In this document: positions 1 to 8,152 of the stretch, piece after piece
How positions within the stretch are numbered: the first letter of the stretch is position 1
Layout of the letters: every line of letters begins with the position of its first letter
Source: Pseudolabrys sp.
GTDB lineage: Bacteria > Pseudomonadota > Alphaproteobacteria > Rhizobiales > Xanthobacteraceae
Assembly: GCA_022843325.1 (NCBI GenBank)
Contig: JALHNV010000035.1
Span: 1 to 36,056, forward strand
Direction of reading: 5' to 3'
Length of the DNA: 36,056 nucleotides
Made by a program: the position numbers and the translations under genes
Notes under the pieces: generated by a model
Databases searched by the model: none
What the model saw: the letters and a program-made list of their open reading frames with translations, nothing else
What the model was told of the DNA's origin: nothing

Positions 1-229
1 GCGCGCGCGCGACATCGATCTCGTCGATGTCGCCACCGCTGATGCTGGCGAACAGATCGGGGCGCAAGGTGGCGCGGTTGATGCCGGTCGCCGTCTCGAC
101 GGCCAGAACGCGTTCGGCGGGTATGCGATCCCAATTCGAGACTGACGGTTGCGCGATGCCAATGCGGCGAGCAAGTTCACTCACGCCGCCGGCGGCCTGG
201 ATCGCTTCCTGGAGTCCCGCATCCCTCAT
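1..229 (-). CDS. Cro/YdaS-like helix-turn-helix regulator (partial)
   Basis: This is the N-terminal 76 codons of a small DNA-binding protein whose C-terminus runs off the left edge. Read on the minus strand from an ATG at 229 it starts MRDAGLQEAIQAAGG. A helix-turn-helix follows (VSELARRIGIAQPSVSNW), then a PAERVLAVETATGI segment and RPDLF. This is the layout of YdaS/Cro-type proteins, which bind operators as dimers. A GTG at 262 is in frame but would only add a tail unlike the family. No strong ribosome binding site is visible for either start. The neighbour on the same strand, DUF3306, ends about 100 bp upstream. The target and partner genes lie outside the window. Confidence 0.75.
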   Translation of the reverse strand, partial: MRDAGLQEAIQAAGGVSELARRIGIAQPSVSNWDRIPAERVLAVETATGINRATLRPDLFASISGGDIDEIDVARA

Positions 230-332
230 CGAATTGCCCAAATATACGGCAGACAGATTCACATAAGAACAGTTCGAAACGGTACTGCCGCCTTACGATG
301 AGAGCAATAGTCAAATCCTATGCGGGTGAAAA

Positions 333-1106
333 TTACTGAGGTAATGCACGGCCATGGAGCCGCTTCCGACGGGGCTCCAATTCACTCGGAGCCGCGTCAG
401 AATGCTGTGACGCAACATAATTTTCTTCGCGGTGCACAAGAGTTGGGCGGATGTCGATGAGTGGTTCGTCGATGAGAGACCCGTGAGCCGCTGGTTCTTC
501 GGCCGGCGCGACCTCCGCCGCCGCCGGCTCCGGCCCCATATCGGTTTCTGTTTGCGCGGCAGGCGTTTGCGGCTCGTCCGCCGGTTTTTCCTCTTGCTTC
601 GCTTCTGCGGCGGGCGGTGTTTCAGGTGAGAGATCGGACTTCGGCAGGGCCCGTGGAAACCCTTCGGTGGTGATCTGCGACACCATGCGGGCGATATTGT
701 CGGCCGCCGTCAATGGACCAAATCCTGGAATGTCGCCGCTGGCGAAGTCCCATTGGTTCTCGGCGATCCCAATAAAATTGCTGATGGCGGGATCGGACGT
801 CCATGCGCGGCTAAGCGCCGCACGGGTCAGGTTGAGCGGTACGCCCTTCTGCAGGAAGCCCCGCACATCGGTATCGGCGCCGATCGTATCCAGGGATGGC
901 AGCGTGGACAGATCGACCTCCGCTTCCTTTTCCTTCCCGGCAGCACCCCCGGCGACGACGACTTGCGGTCCATCCGCATTGGCAGCCGCACCCGGCTCGC
1001 CCGCTTCCGGCGGCGAATCGGACGCAATGTCCGGCTCGTCCGGCTTGCTCTCGGCCTGCTGCTTGCGGCGCGACCAGCGCGTCAGGAAATTTTCCGGGTC
1101 GCTCAT
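333..1106 (-). CDS. DUF3306 family protein
   Basis: This 257-aa protein is the last gene of a five-gene coupled run. Its ATG shares one base with the TGA of the DUF3305 gene (TGATG). It opens with MSDPENFLTRWSRRKQQ, the hallmark N-terminus of DUF3306. An acidic Ala/Glu/Pro-rich linker follows, then a conserved core around residues 65-145 (DLSTLPSLDTIGADTDVRGFL, then a WDF-containing segment), and a long low-complexity Pro/Glu/Ala tail. There is no signal peptide or membrane segment, so it is probably cytoplasmic. In Hyphomicrobiales DUF3305 and DUF3306 usually sit beside a TorD-like chaperone, a 4Fe-4S protein and formate dehydrogenase genes. A role in maturing such an enzyme is inferred only from that context. 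No biochemical function is known to me. Confidence 0.85.
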   Translation of the reverse strand: MSDPENFLTRWSRRKQQAESKPDEPDIASDSPPEAGEPGAAANADGPQVVVAGGAAGKEKEAEVDLSTLPSLDTIGADTDVRGFLQKGVPLNLTRAALSRAWTSDPAISNFIGIAENQWDFASGDIPGFGPLTAADNIARMVSQITTEGFPRALPKSDLSPETPPAAEAKQEEKPADEPQTPAAQTETDMGPEPAAAEVAPAEEPAAHGSLIDEPLIDIRPTLVHREENYVASQHSDAAPSELEPRRKRLHGRALPQ

Positions 1107-1609
1107 CAGTCTGCCTCATCGACAATGCCGCGACGGCTCATTGCCTCGGGATCGGCGCGATTACGCTTCCGCTTGAAGAAGGGCCGGTCGACATGATGCT
1201 GGGCGATGAAAGCGTCGATCGCGTCCCAGACCGGCTCCGGCATCGGCACGGTATCGACAACATCGTCGCCGGCCGACATGAACCCCTCGCCCTCAGATCC
1301 GTCGGCGGTCACGCAGACCACGTCATAGGGCGGCTCAAGCCCGGTCGGCCGCATAACGATCCAGAGCTTCGGCTCACCCGTCGAAAGATTGTCGCGGTAA
1401 TTGCCGGTGTCTGACGGATGCAGTTCGATGTCCACGGTGCCGGCATAAAACGTTGCCGCCTCCCCGCTTTCGCTTAACTTCGTCCAACGCTCGGCGTCCG
1501 GTACGCCGTACATTACGGACACCGGCTGCCAGGTGAAGTCGATCCAGGGCGAGTCGGCTTTGCGCCGCTCGATCACCACGCCGACCGGGATGCGCGCAGC
1601 GGCGCTCAT
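1106..1609 (-). CDS. DUF3305 family protein
   Basis: This 167-aa protein starts MSAAARIPVGVVIERRKAD. That N-terminus and the following segment (SPWIDFTWQPVSVM) are typical of DUF3305. I chose the ATG at 1609 because it overlaps the TGA of the upstream DUF6352 gene (ATGA, 4 nt) and gives the family N-terminus; the open frame extends further upstream only as a shadow of DUF6352. The rest has an aromatic beta-rich look (ATFYAGTVDIELH, ETGNYRDNLS-like turn, PKLWIVMRPTG) and a basic C-terminal region (FFKRKRNR). There is no signal peptide or cysteine motif. The start of DUF3306 overlaps its stop, so the two are very probably translated together. The function is unknown. Association with molybdenum/tungsten formate dehydrogenase loci is family-level knowledge. 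Confidence 0.87.
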   Translation of the reverse strand: MSAAARIPVGVVIERRKADSPWIDFTWQPVSVMYGVPDAERWTKLSESGEAATFYAGTVDIELHPSDTGNYRDNLSTGEPKLWIVMRPTGLEPPYDVVCVTADGSEGEGFMSAGDDVVDTVPMPEPVWDAIDAFIAQHHVDRPFFKRKRNRADPEAMSRRGIVDEAD

Positions 1610-2610
1610 GTGACCGCCTCCAGATGCTTGATCGGCAGACCGGTGACCAGATTTTGCGGCTTGAATCGCACCACCTTGTCCGCGCCCTGCGCCAGGATCA
1701 GATACACCGGCTCGCCGCGCTGGCGCTCCATCACGACCGACGGGTCGCGGAATGTCAGACGATAAAGCCCGACAACGCTCGCGCGCTTCGCCTCGTCCAG
1801 TTCTTCGCCCCGCCACAACGCGTCGCCGATCCCGGTGCCGTCGCTGTCGAGGCCGACGTACCAGGTCAGCGTGGCGTCCTTCACTTCGGTAAAGGGCTCG
1901 ATGGTGACGTCGACCGCCAGCAGATGGGCGATCCACATTTCCATCGCCCGCGCCAGCGCCTCATGACCGCGTTTGCCGCCGGTCAGATCGAGCGCCATGT
2001 GAAACTGGTCGCTGTGCTCGAAATAGTGGTCCGCATTGTCGTCGTTGATGATGTCGACCTGCGCCTCGTCAGGAATCCCCAGCATCGACACCAGCGGCGA
2101 CACAGGCTTGGTGCTGGTGCCGGCGATGGTCTCCTCATCGCCTGCAACCAGCGAACCTTCGTGCAGCGTCATCCGCTGCGGACGAAAGAACAACTCGGCG
2201 GCGCGCAGCACGTACGGGTCTTCGCAGCCGTCGAGCGCGTTGCGCAGAATCACGTGCACGAGCTGGTTGAGAAACAAATGCGGCACCTTCACGCCGCGCC
2301 GGATGATGTCGAGATAGGCGGCTTCAAGCGTGCGGTGGCCGGCGATCAGATCGCGGAAGGCCAGCATCACCTGCCAGTTCTCGCGCGCATCGGCATCGGC
2401 CAGTTCAGCAATATCGGCCGGCGACACGGGCCGGCGCGGTTCGGCCAGTAGCGCCGCATGCAGCGCGCGCTCGGCGTCACAGGCTTCCGGCGGCGGCGTC
2501 AGTTCCGGCCGCGCCAGATAGACCTTGAGGAATTCGTCGGTCGGCAGCAGGCCGCCGCCCTCGTCGCGGTCGAGCAGATGATGTCCGCAGGACAACCAGA
2601 AATCCTTCAC
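1606..2610 (-). CDS. DUF6352 family protein
   Basis: This 334-aa cytoplasmic protein starts MKDFWLSCGHHLLDRD. The N-terminal third is helical and carries LPTDEFLKVYLARPEL; the C-terminal two thirds are mixed alpha/beta with an acidic stretch (IINDDNADHYFEHSDQFHMAL). The start, full length and composition fit the alphaproteobacterial DUF6352 family. It overlaps both neighbours by 4 nt (ATGA), between DUF6505 upstream and DUF3305 downstream. Several His/Asp/Glu residues cluster in residues 185-205, where they could bind a metal or cofactor, but this is only a visual impression. No signal peptide is present. The function is unknown. The consistent coupling suggests that it acts in the same complex or maturation pathway as its neighbours. 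Confidence 0.78.
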   Translation of the reverse strand: MKDFWLSCGHHLLDRDEGGGLLPTDEFLKVYLARPELTPPPEACDAERALHAALLAEPRRPVSPADIAELADADARENWQVMLAFRDLIAGHRTLEAAYLDIIRRGVKVPHLFLNQLVHVILRNALDGCEDPYVLRAAELFFRPQRMTLHEGSLVAGDEETIAGTSTKPVSPLVSMLGIPDEAQVDIINDDNADHYFEHSDQFHMALDLTGGKRGHEALARAMEMWIAHLLAVDVTIEPFTEVKDATLTWYVGLDSDGTGIGDALWRGEELDEAKRASVVGLYRLTFRDPSVVMERQRGEPVYLILAQGADKVVRFKPQNLVTGLPIKHLEAVT

Positions 2611-3146
2611 GGCTTCATCTCCTGGCCCAAAGTGGCGAGATCGACCTGCTCCTCCACGGTATCCTCCTCGCCTTCGACATCAAGGAAAGCAAAGGCGCGC
2701 AACGGCTTCGGACCGTCTTTGGGCCGCAGGCTGCGAAACGCCTCGCGAATTTCGCCATTCTCCTGGGTGCGGTGGATGGCAATCAATGTATCGATCGGGT
2801 GGACGCAGAGCGAGTTAGCAAACGCGAATTCTTCTTCCGCCGCGGCCTTGGCGTCGGCCGGCGACGGCGCGCCAAACGTCGCGAGGAGATGTTGCGCCAG
2901 CGTATCGACGGCCGCCAGCCGGTCGTCCTCGCCGGCCTCGACGATCTGCACCAGCGTCGACCAGCCCAGCGACTGCACGCCGAGAAAGCCGCTGCGGAAC
3001 GCCGAGCGCGCCTTGCCTTCAAGCTGCGCCGGATCCTCGTTCCAGAACAGGAACGAGCCCGACACGGCCCATTCGCCGGGCTCGGCCGCGCGCTCGAACA
3101 CGAAGGTGTCCGACGGATCGAGCCTTATGGTGCGCAACAGCTTCAC
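2607..3146 (-). CDS. DUF6505 family protein
   Basis: This 179-aa protein starts MKLLRTIRLDPSDTFVFERA, followed by AEPGEWAVSGSFLFW. This is the pattern I associate with DUF6505. A central segment (FLGVQSLGWSTLVQIVEA) is followed by a helical region, an FANSLCVHPIDTLIA stretch and an acidic tail. It is second in the run: its start overlaps the ligase-like gene by 4 nt and its stop overlaps DUF6352 by 4 nt. There is no secretion signal. One Cys/His pair (CVH) is seen, but no canonical metal site. The function is unknown. The family occurs together with DUF6352 and a biotin/lipoate ligase-like protein in related genomes, which is the only functional hint. Confidence 0.75.
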   Translation of the reverse strand: MKLLRTIRLDPSDTFVFERAAEPGEWAVSGSFLFWNEDPAQLEGKARSAFRSGFLGVQSLGWSTLVQIVEAGEDDRLAAVDTLAQHLLATFGAPSPADAKAAAEEEFAFANSLCVHPIDTLIAIHRTQENGEIREAFRSLRPKDGPKPLRAFAFLDVEGEEDTVEEQVDLATLGQEMKP

Positions 3147-3892
3147 CGCAGAGCTCCGGTATCGGGGTCGAGCCAGCTTGGCGTCGCCAGCAGTGGCAGC
3201 AACTTGCGGCGTTCGATTTCGACCTTGCCCATGCGCCGCACCAGCAGATCGCCGTCGTCGGCAATATTGCGGCTAACGCCCTTCTCGGGAGCCAGCCGCG
3301 ACAGATAGTCACCCGCCACCGCGTTGAAGCCCTTCTCCTGCCAGGCATCGACCAGCGTCATCAGATGGCGCGTAAAACTTTCCGCCAAATGTCCGGCAGC
3401 CAAAGGATCGAAACCCTCATCGTCCAGCGCCGCTGCCAGCGGACGCAATCCCGGCTCGCCCTCGACCATCGACACCGTGCGGATGGTGGCGCCGAACACC
3501 AGCCATTGCGGCGGCTCGTCCTCGGGGCCCTCGGACCATGCCAGCCGGCCGCCACCAACGAGCCCGCTGTCGACATGGACCGCGTCCGGCCACACAAACG
3601 CGATCGGTTTTTCCGGCGGTGCATGCGTCGCCAGCGCGTCGGCCAGCGCCGACATGCCGGCATAGAAGGCGCGGCGCGCCGTGCGCAGCGGCTCGTCCGG
3701 CTCCAGCACCACAGCAAACTCGGAGATGTCGAAGCGGCCGACAAAGACCAGCGTGCCGGCGCCCAGTTCAGCCGCATGGGCCTTGGCATGGGTAAACGCG
3801 TCGCCCATCTCCCGCAGCATCACCAGGCGGAATCCCGGCGGCAGGTCGAGTTCAGGGCCGAGCGGCGAACGGGTGCGAAACTGGGTGGCCAT
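3143..3892 (-). CDS. Biotin/lipoate A/B protein ligase family protein
   Basis: This 249-aa protein is the first gene of the five-gene minus-strand run. It resembles the biotin/lipoate protein-ligase fold. Visible elements are FRLVMLREMGDAFTHAKAHAAE near the N-terminus (shown in part), GAGTLVFVGRFDISEFAVVLEP, IAFVWPDAVHVDSGLVGG at about residues 97-114, and WLVFGATIRTV. The last two match the strand pattern in which BirA/LplA enzymes hold the acyl-adenylate. The usual GRGR(T/Q) and catalytic Lys motifs are not obvious, so it may not be a classical biotin-protein ligase. It lies 94 bp from the divergent polyferredoxin start, so the two probably share a control region. Its true acyl substrate, if any, cannot be read from sequence. 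Confidence 0.75.
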   Translation of the reverse strand: MATQFRTRSPLGPELDLPPGFRLVMLREMGDAFTHAKAHAAELGAGTLVFVGRFDISEFAVVLEPDEPLRTARRAFYAGMSALADALATHAPPEKPIAFVWPDAVHVDSGLVGGGRLAWSEGPEDEPPQWLVFGATIRTVSMVEGEPGLRPLAAALDDEGFDPLAAGHLAESFTRHLMTLVDAWQEKGFNAVAGDYLSRLAPEKGVSRNIADDGDLLVRRMGKVEIERRKLLPLLATPSWLDPDTGALR

Positions 3893-3986
3893 TGCGCCTC
3901 GATTAGTACTTTTTCTTTGGGATAACTATAACCTAGTTTGGTCGCGGCCAGCCGGGGGGCAAGGCCGCCCCTCTTTCGGGAACGGA

Positions 3987-6014
3987 ATGACGGAAAAGCG
4001 GACCATATTGGTGTGTTCTTGCGAAGACACCATGCCGATCGACGCCGCCGCGATCGGGCGCGGCTGCAAAGGCGCGGCCATCGAGACGGCGCGGTACCTC
4101 TGCCGCGACCAGCTCGACCGCTTCCGCGCCATTGCGGCGGCGGATACGCCGCTCACGGTCGCCTGCACGCAGGAAGCACCGCTTTTCGCCGAAGTCGGCG
4201 GCGACCGCACCGCCGTCAGCTTCGCCAATGTGCGAGAAACCGGCGGCTGGTCGGCCGACGCCGCCAAAGCCGGCCCGAAGATGGCGGCGCTGCTGGCTGC
4301 CGCCGCCGAGCCGCTGCCTGAAATCCCCTTCGTCACGATGAACAGCGAAGGCGTCATTCTTGTCTATGGGCGAGATGAGCAGGCGCTGGAAGCGGCCACA
4401 CTGCTCAAGGAACACCTCGACGTCACCGTGCTGCTGACGCGGCCGGAGACTGTATCCCCCCAGCGCGTCACAGAATTTCCGGTGGTGCGCGGCACCGCCA
4501 AATCGGCGCGCGGCTATCTCGGGGCGTTCGAACTCGTGATCGACAATTACGCCGCGCCGGCGCCGTCCTCGCGCGACCGGCTGGTATTCGGTGCACCGCG
4601 CAACGGAGCGGTGTCGCGCTGCGATCTGATTCTCGATATCTCCGGCAATCCGGCGCTGTTCCCGGCCGCCGACCTGCGCGACGGCTATCTGCGCGCCGAT
4701 CCGGGCGATCCGGCGGCAGTGCTGCGCGCGGTTCTGAAGGCGCGCGACATGGTCGGCACCTTCGACAAGCCGCGCTACATCAAGTTCACCGATGACCTTT
4801 GCGCCCATTCGCGCTCCAAGATCGTCGGCTGCCGCCGCTGTCTCGATCTGTGCCCGACCGGCGCGATCACGCCCGCCGGCAACCACGTCGCCATCGATCC
4901 GCAGATCTGCGCCGGCTGCGGCCAGTGCGCGGCCGCCTGCCCGACCGGTGCCGCCGCCTATGCCTTGCCGCCGGCCGACGCATTGATGCGCAAGCTGCGG
5001 ACGATGTTGTCGGCCTATCGCGAAGCGGGCGGCGTTCATGCGGTCGTGCTGCTGCATGACGAGACGCACGGCGTGGAACTGATTGACGCGCTGGCGCGCC
5101 ATGGCGAGGGACTGCCGGCCAATGTGTTGCCGGTCGCGGTCAACGAGATCACCCAGGTTGGCCTCGAGGCCATTGCCGCGGCCTTTGCCTATGGCGCGAC
5201 CGGCCTGCGTTTCCTGCTGCGCGCCAAGGCGCGACATGACGTCACCGGTCTGAACCAGACGCTGGCACTCGCCGATCCGATCCTCTCCGGCCTCGGCTTC
5301 GGGCCGGGCCGCGCCGGCAAAATCGAGACCGACGATCCGGATGCACTGGGCGCACAGCTCCGTTCGATTGAACCCGCCGACGGCGCGCCACGGCCGGCGA
5401 GTTTTGCGCCGGTCGGCGGCAAGCGCGACGTCATGCGGCTGGCGCTGCGCGAACTGCAGCGCGCGGCGCCCGCGCCGGTCGATGTCATTCCCCTCCCCGC
5501 CGGCGCACCGTTCGGTACGCTCAATATCAATGTCGCCGGCTGCACGCTGTGTCTGTCTTGCGTCTCCGCCTGCCCCACCGGCGCGCTGTCGGACGATCCG
5601 GAGCGGCCGACGCTGCGCTTCGCCGAGGATGCCTGCGTGCAATGCGGCCTGTGCGCATCGACCTGCCCGGAAAAGGTGATCAGCCTGATGCCGCAGCTCG
5701 ACTTCCGCGCCGCCACCGCGTCGGCGCGCGTGGTGAAGCAGGAAGAGCCCTTCGCCTGCATCCGCTGCAGCAAGCCGTTCGGCGTCAGGAGTTCGGTCGA
5801 GCGCGTGCTGGCCAAGCTCGAAGGCAAGCACTGGATGTTCAAGGATTCGGCGCAGCGCCTCGACGTCATCAAGATGTGCGACGACTGCCGCGTCGCGGTG
5901 ATGACCGAGTCCGATTTCGACCCCTACGCCGCGCCGCGGCCAAGCCCGCGCACCACCGACGATTACCTGCGCGAACGCGAGCGGCTCAAGGCCGAGCACG
6001 AGAACAAGAGCTGA
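3987..6014 (+). CDS. Multi-cluster 4Fe-4S binding protein (polyferredoxin-like)
   Basis: This 675-aa soluble iron-sulfur protein starts at the ATG at 3987 (MTEKRTILVCSCEDTM); the frame is open further upstream but that part is non-coding shadow. Cluster-binding motifs come in two pairs. The first pair is near residues 271-285 (CAHSRSKIVGCRRCLDLCP, in which the first Cys is displaced) and 308-322 (CAGCGQCAAACP). The second pair is near 518-530 (CTLCLSCVSACP) and 549-561 (CVQCGLCASTCP). Two further pairs, CIRC near 591 and CDDC near 631, may hold another centre, and the N-terminus has CSC. It probably shuttles electrons in the cytoplasm, plausibly for a formate dehydrogenase or similar enzyme; this is inferred from family context only. 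It is divergent from the coupled five-gene run and ends 3 nt from a convergent WD40-cytochrome gene. Confidence 0.88.
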   Translation: MTEKRTILVCSCEDTMPIDAAAIGRGCKGAAIETARYLCRDQLDRFRAIAAADTPLTVACTQEAPLFAEVGGDRTAVSFANVRETGGWSADAAKAGPKMAALLAAAAEPLPEIPFVTMNSEGVILVYGRDEQALEAATLLKEHLDVTVLLTRPETVSPQRVTEFPVVRGTAKSARGYLGAFELVIDNYAAPAPSSRDRLVFGAPRNGAVSRCDLILDISGNPALFPAADLRDGYLRADPGDPAAVLRAVLKARDMVGTFDKPRYIKFTDDLCAHSRSKIVGCRRCLDLCPTGAITPAGNHVAIDPQICAGCGQCAAACPTGAAAYALPPADALMRKLRTMLSAYREAGGVHAVVLLHDETHGVELIDALARHGEGLPANVLPVAVNEITQVGLEAIAAAFAYGATGLRFLLRAKARHDVTGLNQTLALADPILSGLGFGPGRAGKIETDDPDALGAQLRSIEPADGAPRPASFAPVGGKRDVMRLALRELQRAAPAPVDVIPLPAGAPFGTLNINVAGCTLCLSCVSACPTGALSDDPERPTLRFAEDACVQCGLCASTCPEKVISLMPQLDFRAATASARVVKQEEPFACIRCSKPFGVRSSVERVLAKLEGKHWMFKDSAQRLDVIKMCDDCRVAVMTESDFDPYAAPRPSPRTTDDYLRERERLKAEHENKS

Positions 6015-6017
6015 TCG

Positions 6018-7301
6018 CTACTTCGTCGTCGTCTTCCTGAGAAACTCGACCAGCGCCGCGCGGTCTTCGGCCGAACCGATGCGCTGCTCCGGCATCTTGG
6101 TGCCAGGCGTGTACTCCATCGGCCCGACCTCGAACAATTTCGATACCGTCTCCGGCGTCCAGACGATGTCGAGCTTCTTCAAAGCGTCGGAAAAGCGATA
6201 GCCCTCGAGGCTGGCGATGCGGCGGCCGAAAATGCCGTGCAGCGTCGGCCCGGCGCGGTTGCCGGCGTCCGGCGTCAGCGTGTGGCAGGCAATGCAGGCG
6301 CGGTAGATTTCCGCGCCGCGGTCGCCGGCGTATTCCGCCAGCGGATCGTCAGCCGCCGCCATCGCCACCGCGCCGATGTGATCGCCGGTCACCGCGTTCC
6401 AGCGCCGCACCATGCGGTCGGTGCCGCCCGTGATCAGGGTCTCGTTGTCCGGCAGAAACGCCGCCGCCCAGACCGGCAGGCCGGGGCCGACCAGCGTGCG
6501 GGTCAGGGTCCGCGTCGCACGGTCGACGATGGCAACCGAACCGCGAATGCCGGCGGCGGCGATCAGCGTGCCGTCTCTGGTGATGGCGACCGAAATCAGC
6601 GGCGTATCGGTGGCCGCGAAATCGCCGCGCGGCGCGCCCGAAGGCGAGAAGAAAAAGACGCGGCCATCGGCGCCGCCGACAACGATTTCGCCGTCGCTCG
6701 CCACCGCCACCGCATTCAACGGCGTCGGCAGCGTGACGATGGTGGTTTGCCCGCCCGCCAGCGGCCAGATGCGCAGCTGCGGATCATGGCTGACGCTGAC
6801 AACGGATTTGCCATCCGGCGTGAAGGCGACGCCGTTGACGTTCTGCTGATGGCCTTCCAGGACCTGCGGCGCGCCGCCGCCGACCGGCCAGACCCGCACG
6901 GTGCGATCCCAGGAGGCGGAGGCGATGCGCTTGCCGTCAGGCGATACAGCGAGTGCGACAATCGGCGCGGTGTGACCGCTGAACACGGTATGGGGCTGCG
7001 CCACGCCCGGACGCCACAGCGCGATCTTGCCGTCCTCGCCGGCCGTTACCAGGCCGCCATCCGGCAGCATGGCGACGGCGTTGACCGCGCTTTCATGGAA
7101 ACGCAGCACCTGCTCGGCAGAATTCCGCGTCAGTGACCAGACAATGGCGGAGCTGTCGAAGCTGCCGGAGATGGCGGTCACGCCGTCCGCCGAGACCGCC
7201 AAGGCCTTTACCGGTCCGCCATGGCCGCGCAATTGCGCCTGTGCCGGCGCGAGGAAGAGGGCGACCAGCAAACCGGTTGCGAGCGAGACTTTAACGGCCA
7301 T
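6018..7301 (-). CDS. Periplasmic WD40 repeat-cytochrome c fusion
   Basis: This 427-aa exported protein has a Sec signal peptide (residues 1-22, ending APAQA|Q). About seven WD40 blades follow (for example HTAPIVALAVSPDGKRIASA and DRTVRVW), giving a beta-propeller to about residue 310. The C-terminal domain is a class I cytochrome c with heme motif CIACH near residues 333-337, the loop AGPTLHGIFGRR, and a likely axial Met in PGTKMPEQ near residue 402. It should be a soluble periplasmic electron carrier with a built-in protein-binding platform. It converges on the polyferredoxin with only 3 nt between stop codons. Its redox partner is unknown; proximity suggests a respiratory dehydrogenase. It is complete and the domain order is clear. 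Confidence 0.9.
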   Translation of the reverse strand: MAVKVSLATGLLVALFLAPAQAQLRGHGGPVKALAVSADGVTAISGSFDSSAIVWSLTRNSAEQVLRFHESAVNAVAMLPDGGLVTAGEDGKIALWRPGVAQPHTVFSGHTAPIVALAVSPDGKRIASASWDRTVRVWPVGGGAPQVLEGHQQNVNGVAFTPDGKSVVSVSHDPQLRIWPLAGGQTTIVTLPTPLNAVAVASDGEIVVGGADGRVFFFSPSGAPRGDFAATDTPLISVAITRDGTLIAAAGIRGSVAIVDRATRTLTRTLVGPGLPVWAAAFLPDNETLITGGTDRMVRRWNAVTGDHIGAVAMAAADDPLAEYAGDRGAEIYRACIACHTLTPDAGNRAGPTLHGIFGRRIASLEGYRFSDALKKLDIVWTPETVSKLFEVGPMEYTPGTKMPEQRIGSAEDRAALVEFLRKTTTK

Positions 7302-7411
7302 GGAGGTCTTCCCGAATTACGGCCCCGTCTTCGTCTAACGGCCGCACAAAAAGCATGCAACGGATTCGGGTCTCATGCGTTGGAACTTGGAACTTCACAG
7401 GGGAGATGACC

Positions 7412-8095
7412 ATGCGCAAGACGGTATGCGGCGGCGCGATAGCCGTGTTTTTGCTAGCGACTGGCGCGGTTTCGGCGCAAGACGCCAAACCGCCGCTGCC
7501 GACGGAATCGAAGGCGATGACCCCCGCGGAATCGAGCGACGCCAACAAGGCGGCGCCGGCCCAGGACTCCGTGGCTGAATCCCAGAAGCAGAGCTTCCCG
7601 GCGCAGCCGCAGCCGCAATCGACCTCCACCGCGCCGGACGGCACCACGCCAGCGCCCGGTCAAAGCCAGCCGCAGGCGCCGATCGCCGATCAACTGGCAC
7701 CGGCGGCTGTTGGTCCGGCCCAGGCCAACACCACCGACAATGCCGATGGCCCGCAACTGCCCATGGGCTCGACCCGCCAGACCACGCCGTCGGCCCTCTC
7801 ACCGGAAAATGCCGCGCTCGACAAATTGCCGACCACCGCCTTTCAATTCCGCATCGACGACCAACAGAAGCAGCTGATCGCCGCCAGCGTCGCTAATGCG
7901 CCGAACTCGCAGGGCGACCTGAAGAACGTCGGCGTGGCCAATGTCATCACCAACGACCTGGCGCTGACGGCCTTCTCCGCCGATGTGCAGAAGGCGATCC
8001 CCATGGCGGCGCGCTACAAATTCGCCAAGGCCGACGGCCGCCTGCTGGTGGTCGACTCCGCCAACCTCGTCGTTGTGAGCGAAATCAAGCTTTAG
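7412..8095 (+). CDS. Exported protein of unknown function, Pro/Gln-rich
   Basis: This 227-aa protein has a clear Sec signal peptide (MRKTVCGGAIAVFLLATG, cleavage likely after VSA at residue 22). A long disordered Pro/Gln/Ser/Thr-rich region covers residues 25-140. A compact C-terminal domain follows from about residue 147 (TAFQFRIDDQQKQLI) to the end (GRLLVVDSANLVVVSEIKL). The final strand pair resembles the end of DUF1236 proteins (Y..V.GR.VLVD..TR.IVE), but the match is weak. I chose the ATG at 7412 because AGGGGAG lies 6 nt upstream; an ATG two codons earlier overlaps that site. It is probably periplasmic. Its neighbours are unrelated (divergent WD40-cytochrome, downstream SET protein), so context gives no function. 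Confidence 0.75.
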   Translation: MRKTVCGGAIAVFLLATGAVSAQDAKPPLPTESKAMTPAESSDANKAAPAQDSVAESQKQSFPAQPQPQSTSTAPDGTTPAPGQSQPQAPIADQLAPAAVGPAQANTTDNADGPQLPMGSTRQTTPSALSPENAALDKLPTTAFQFRIDDQQKQLIAASVANAPNSQGDLKNVGVANVITNDLALTAFSADVQKAIPMAARYKFAKADGRLLVVDSANLVVVSEIKL

Positions 8096-8109
8096 GGCAT
8101 CAGCGAATC

Positions 8110-8149
8110 GGGGATACATCTGTGCCCAGCGCACACCGGATGTATCCCC
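8110..8149 (+). other. Perfect 11-bp-stem hairpin abutting the SET gene
   Basis: GGGGATACATC (8110-8120) and its exact complement GATGTATCCCC (8139-8149) enclose an 18-nt loop. The loop itself can form TGTGC/GCACA. The hairpin ends 3 nt before the ATG of the SET gene and begins 14 nt after the stop of the upstream gene. It has no T-run on either side, so it is not a standard intrinsic terminator. It occupies the place where a ribosome binding site would be expected. Confidence 0.7.
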
Positions 8150-8152
8150 GCC

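Noticed and set aside
11-31. Inverted repeat GACATCGA/TCGATGTC
   Set aside because: It lies inside the HTH coding sequence (IDEIDV) and arises from repeated Ile-Asp codons.
27-266. 79-aa plus-strand frame at the left edge
   Set aside because: The minus strand here encodes a convincing helix-turn-helix protein. The plus frame is its shadow.
3933-5999. 688-aa open frame antisense to the polyferredoxin
   Set aside because: It is Arg/Gly/Ala-rich with no family motif and mirrors a gene with clear Cys motifs. It is a shadow of high-GC coding DNA.
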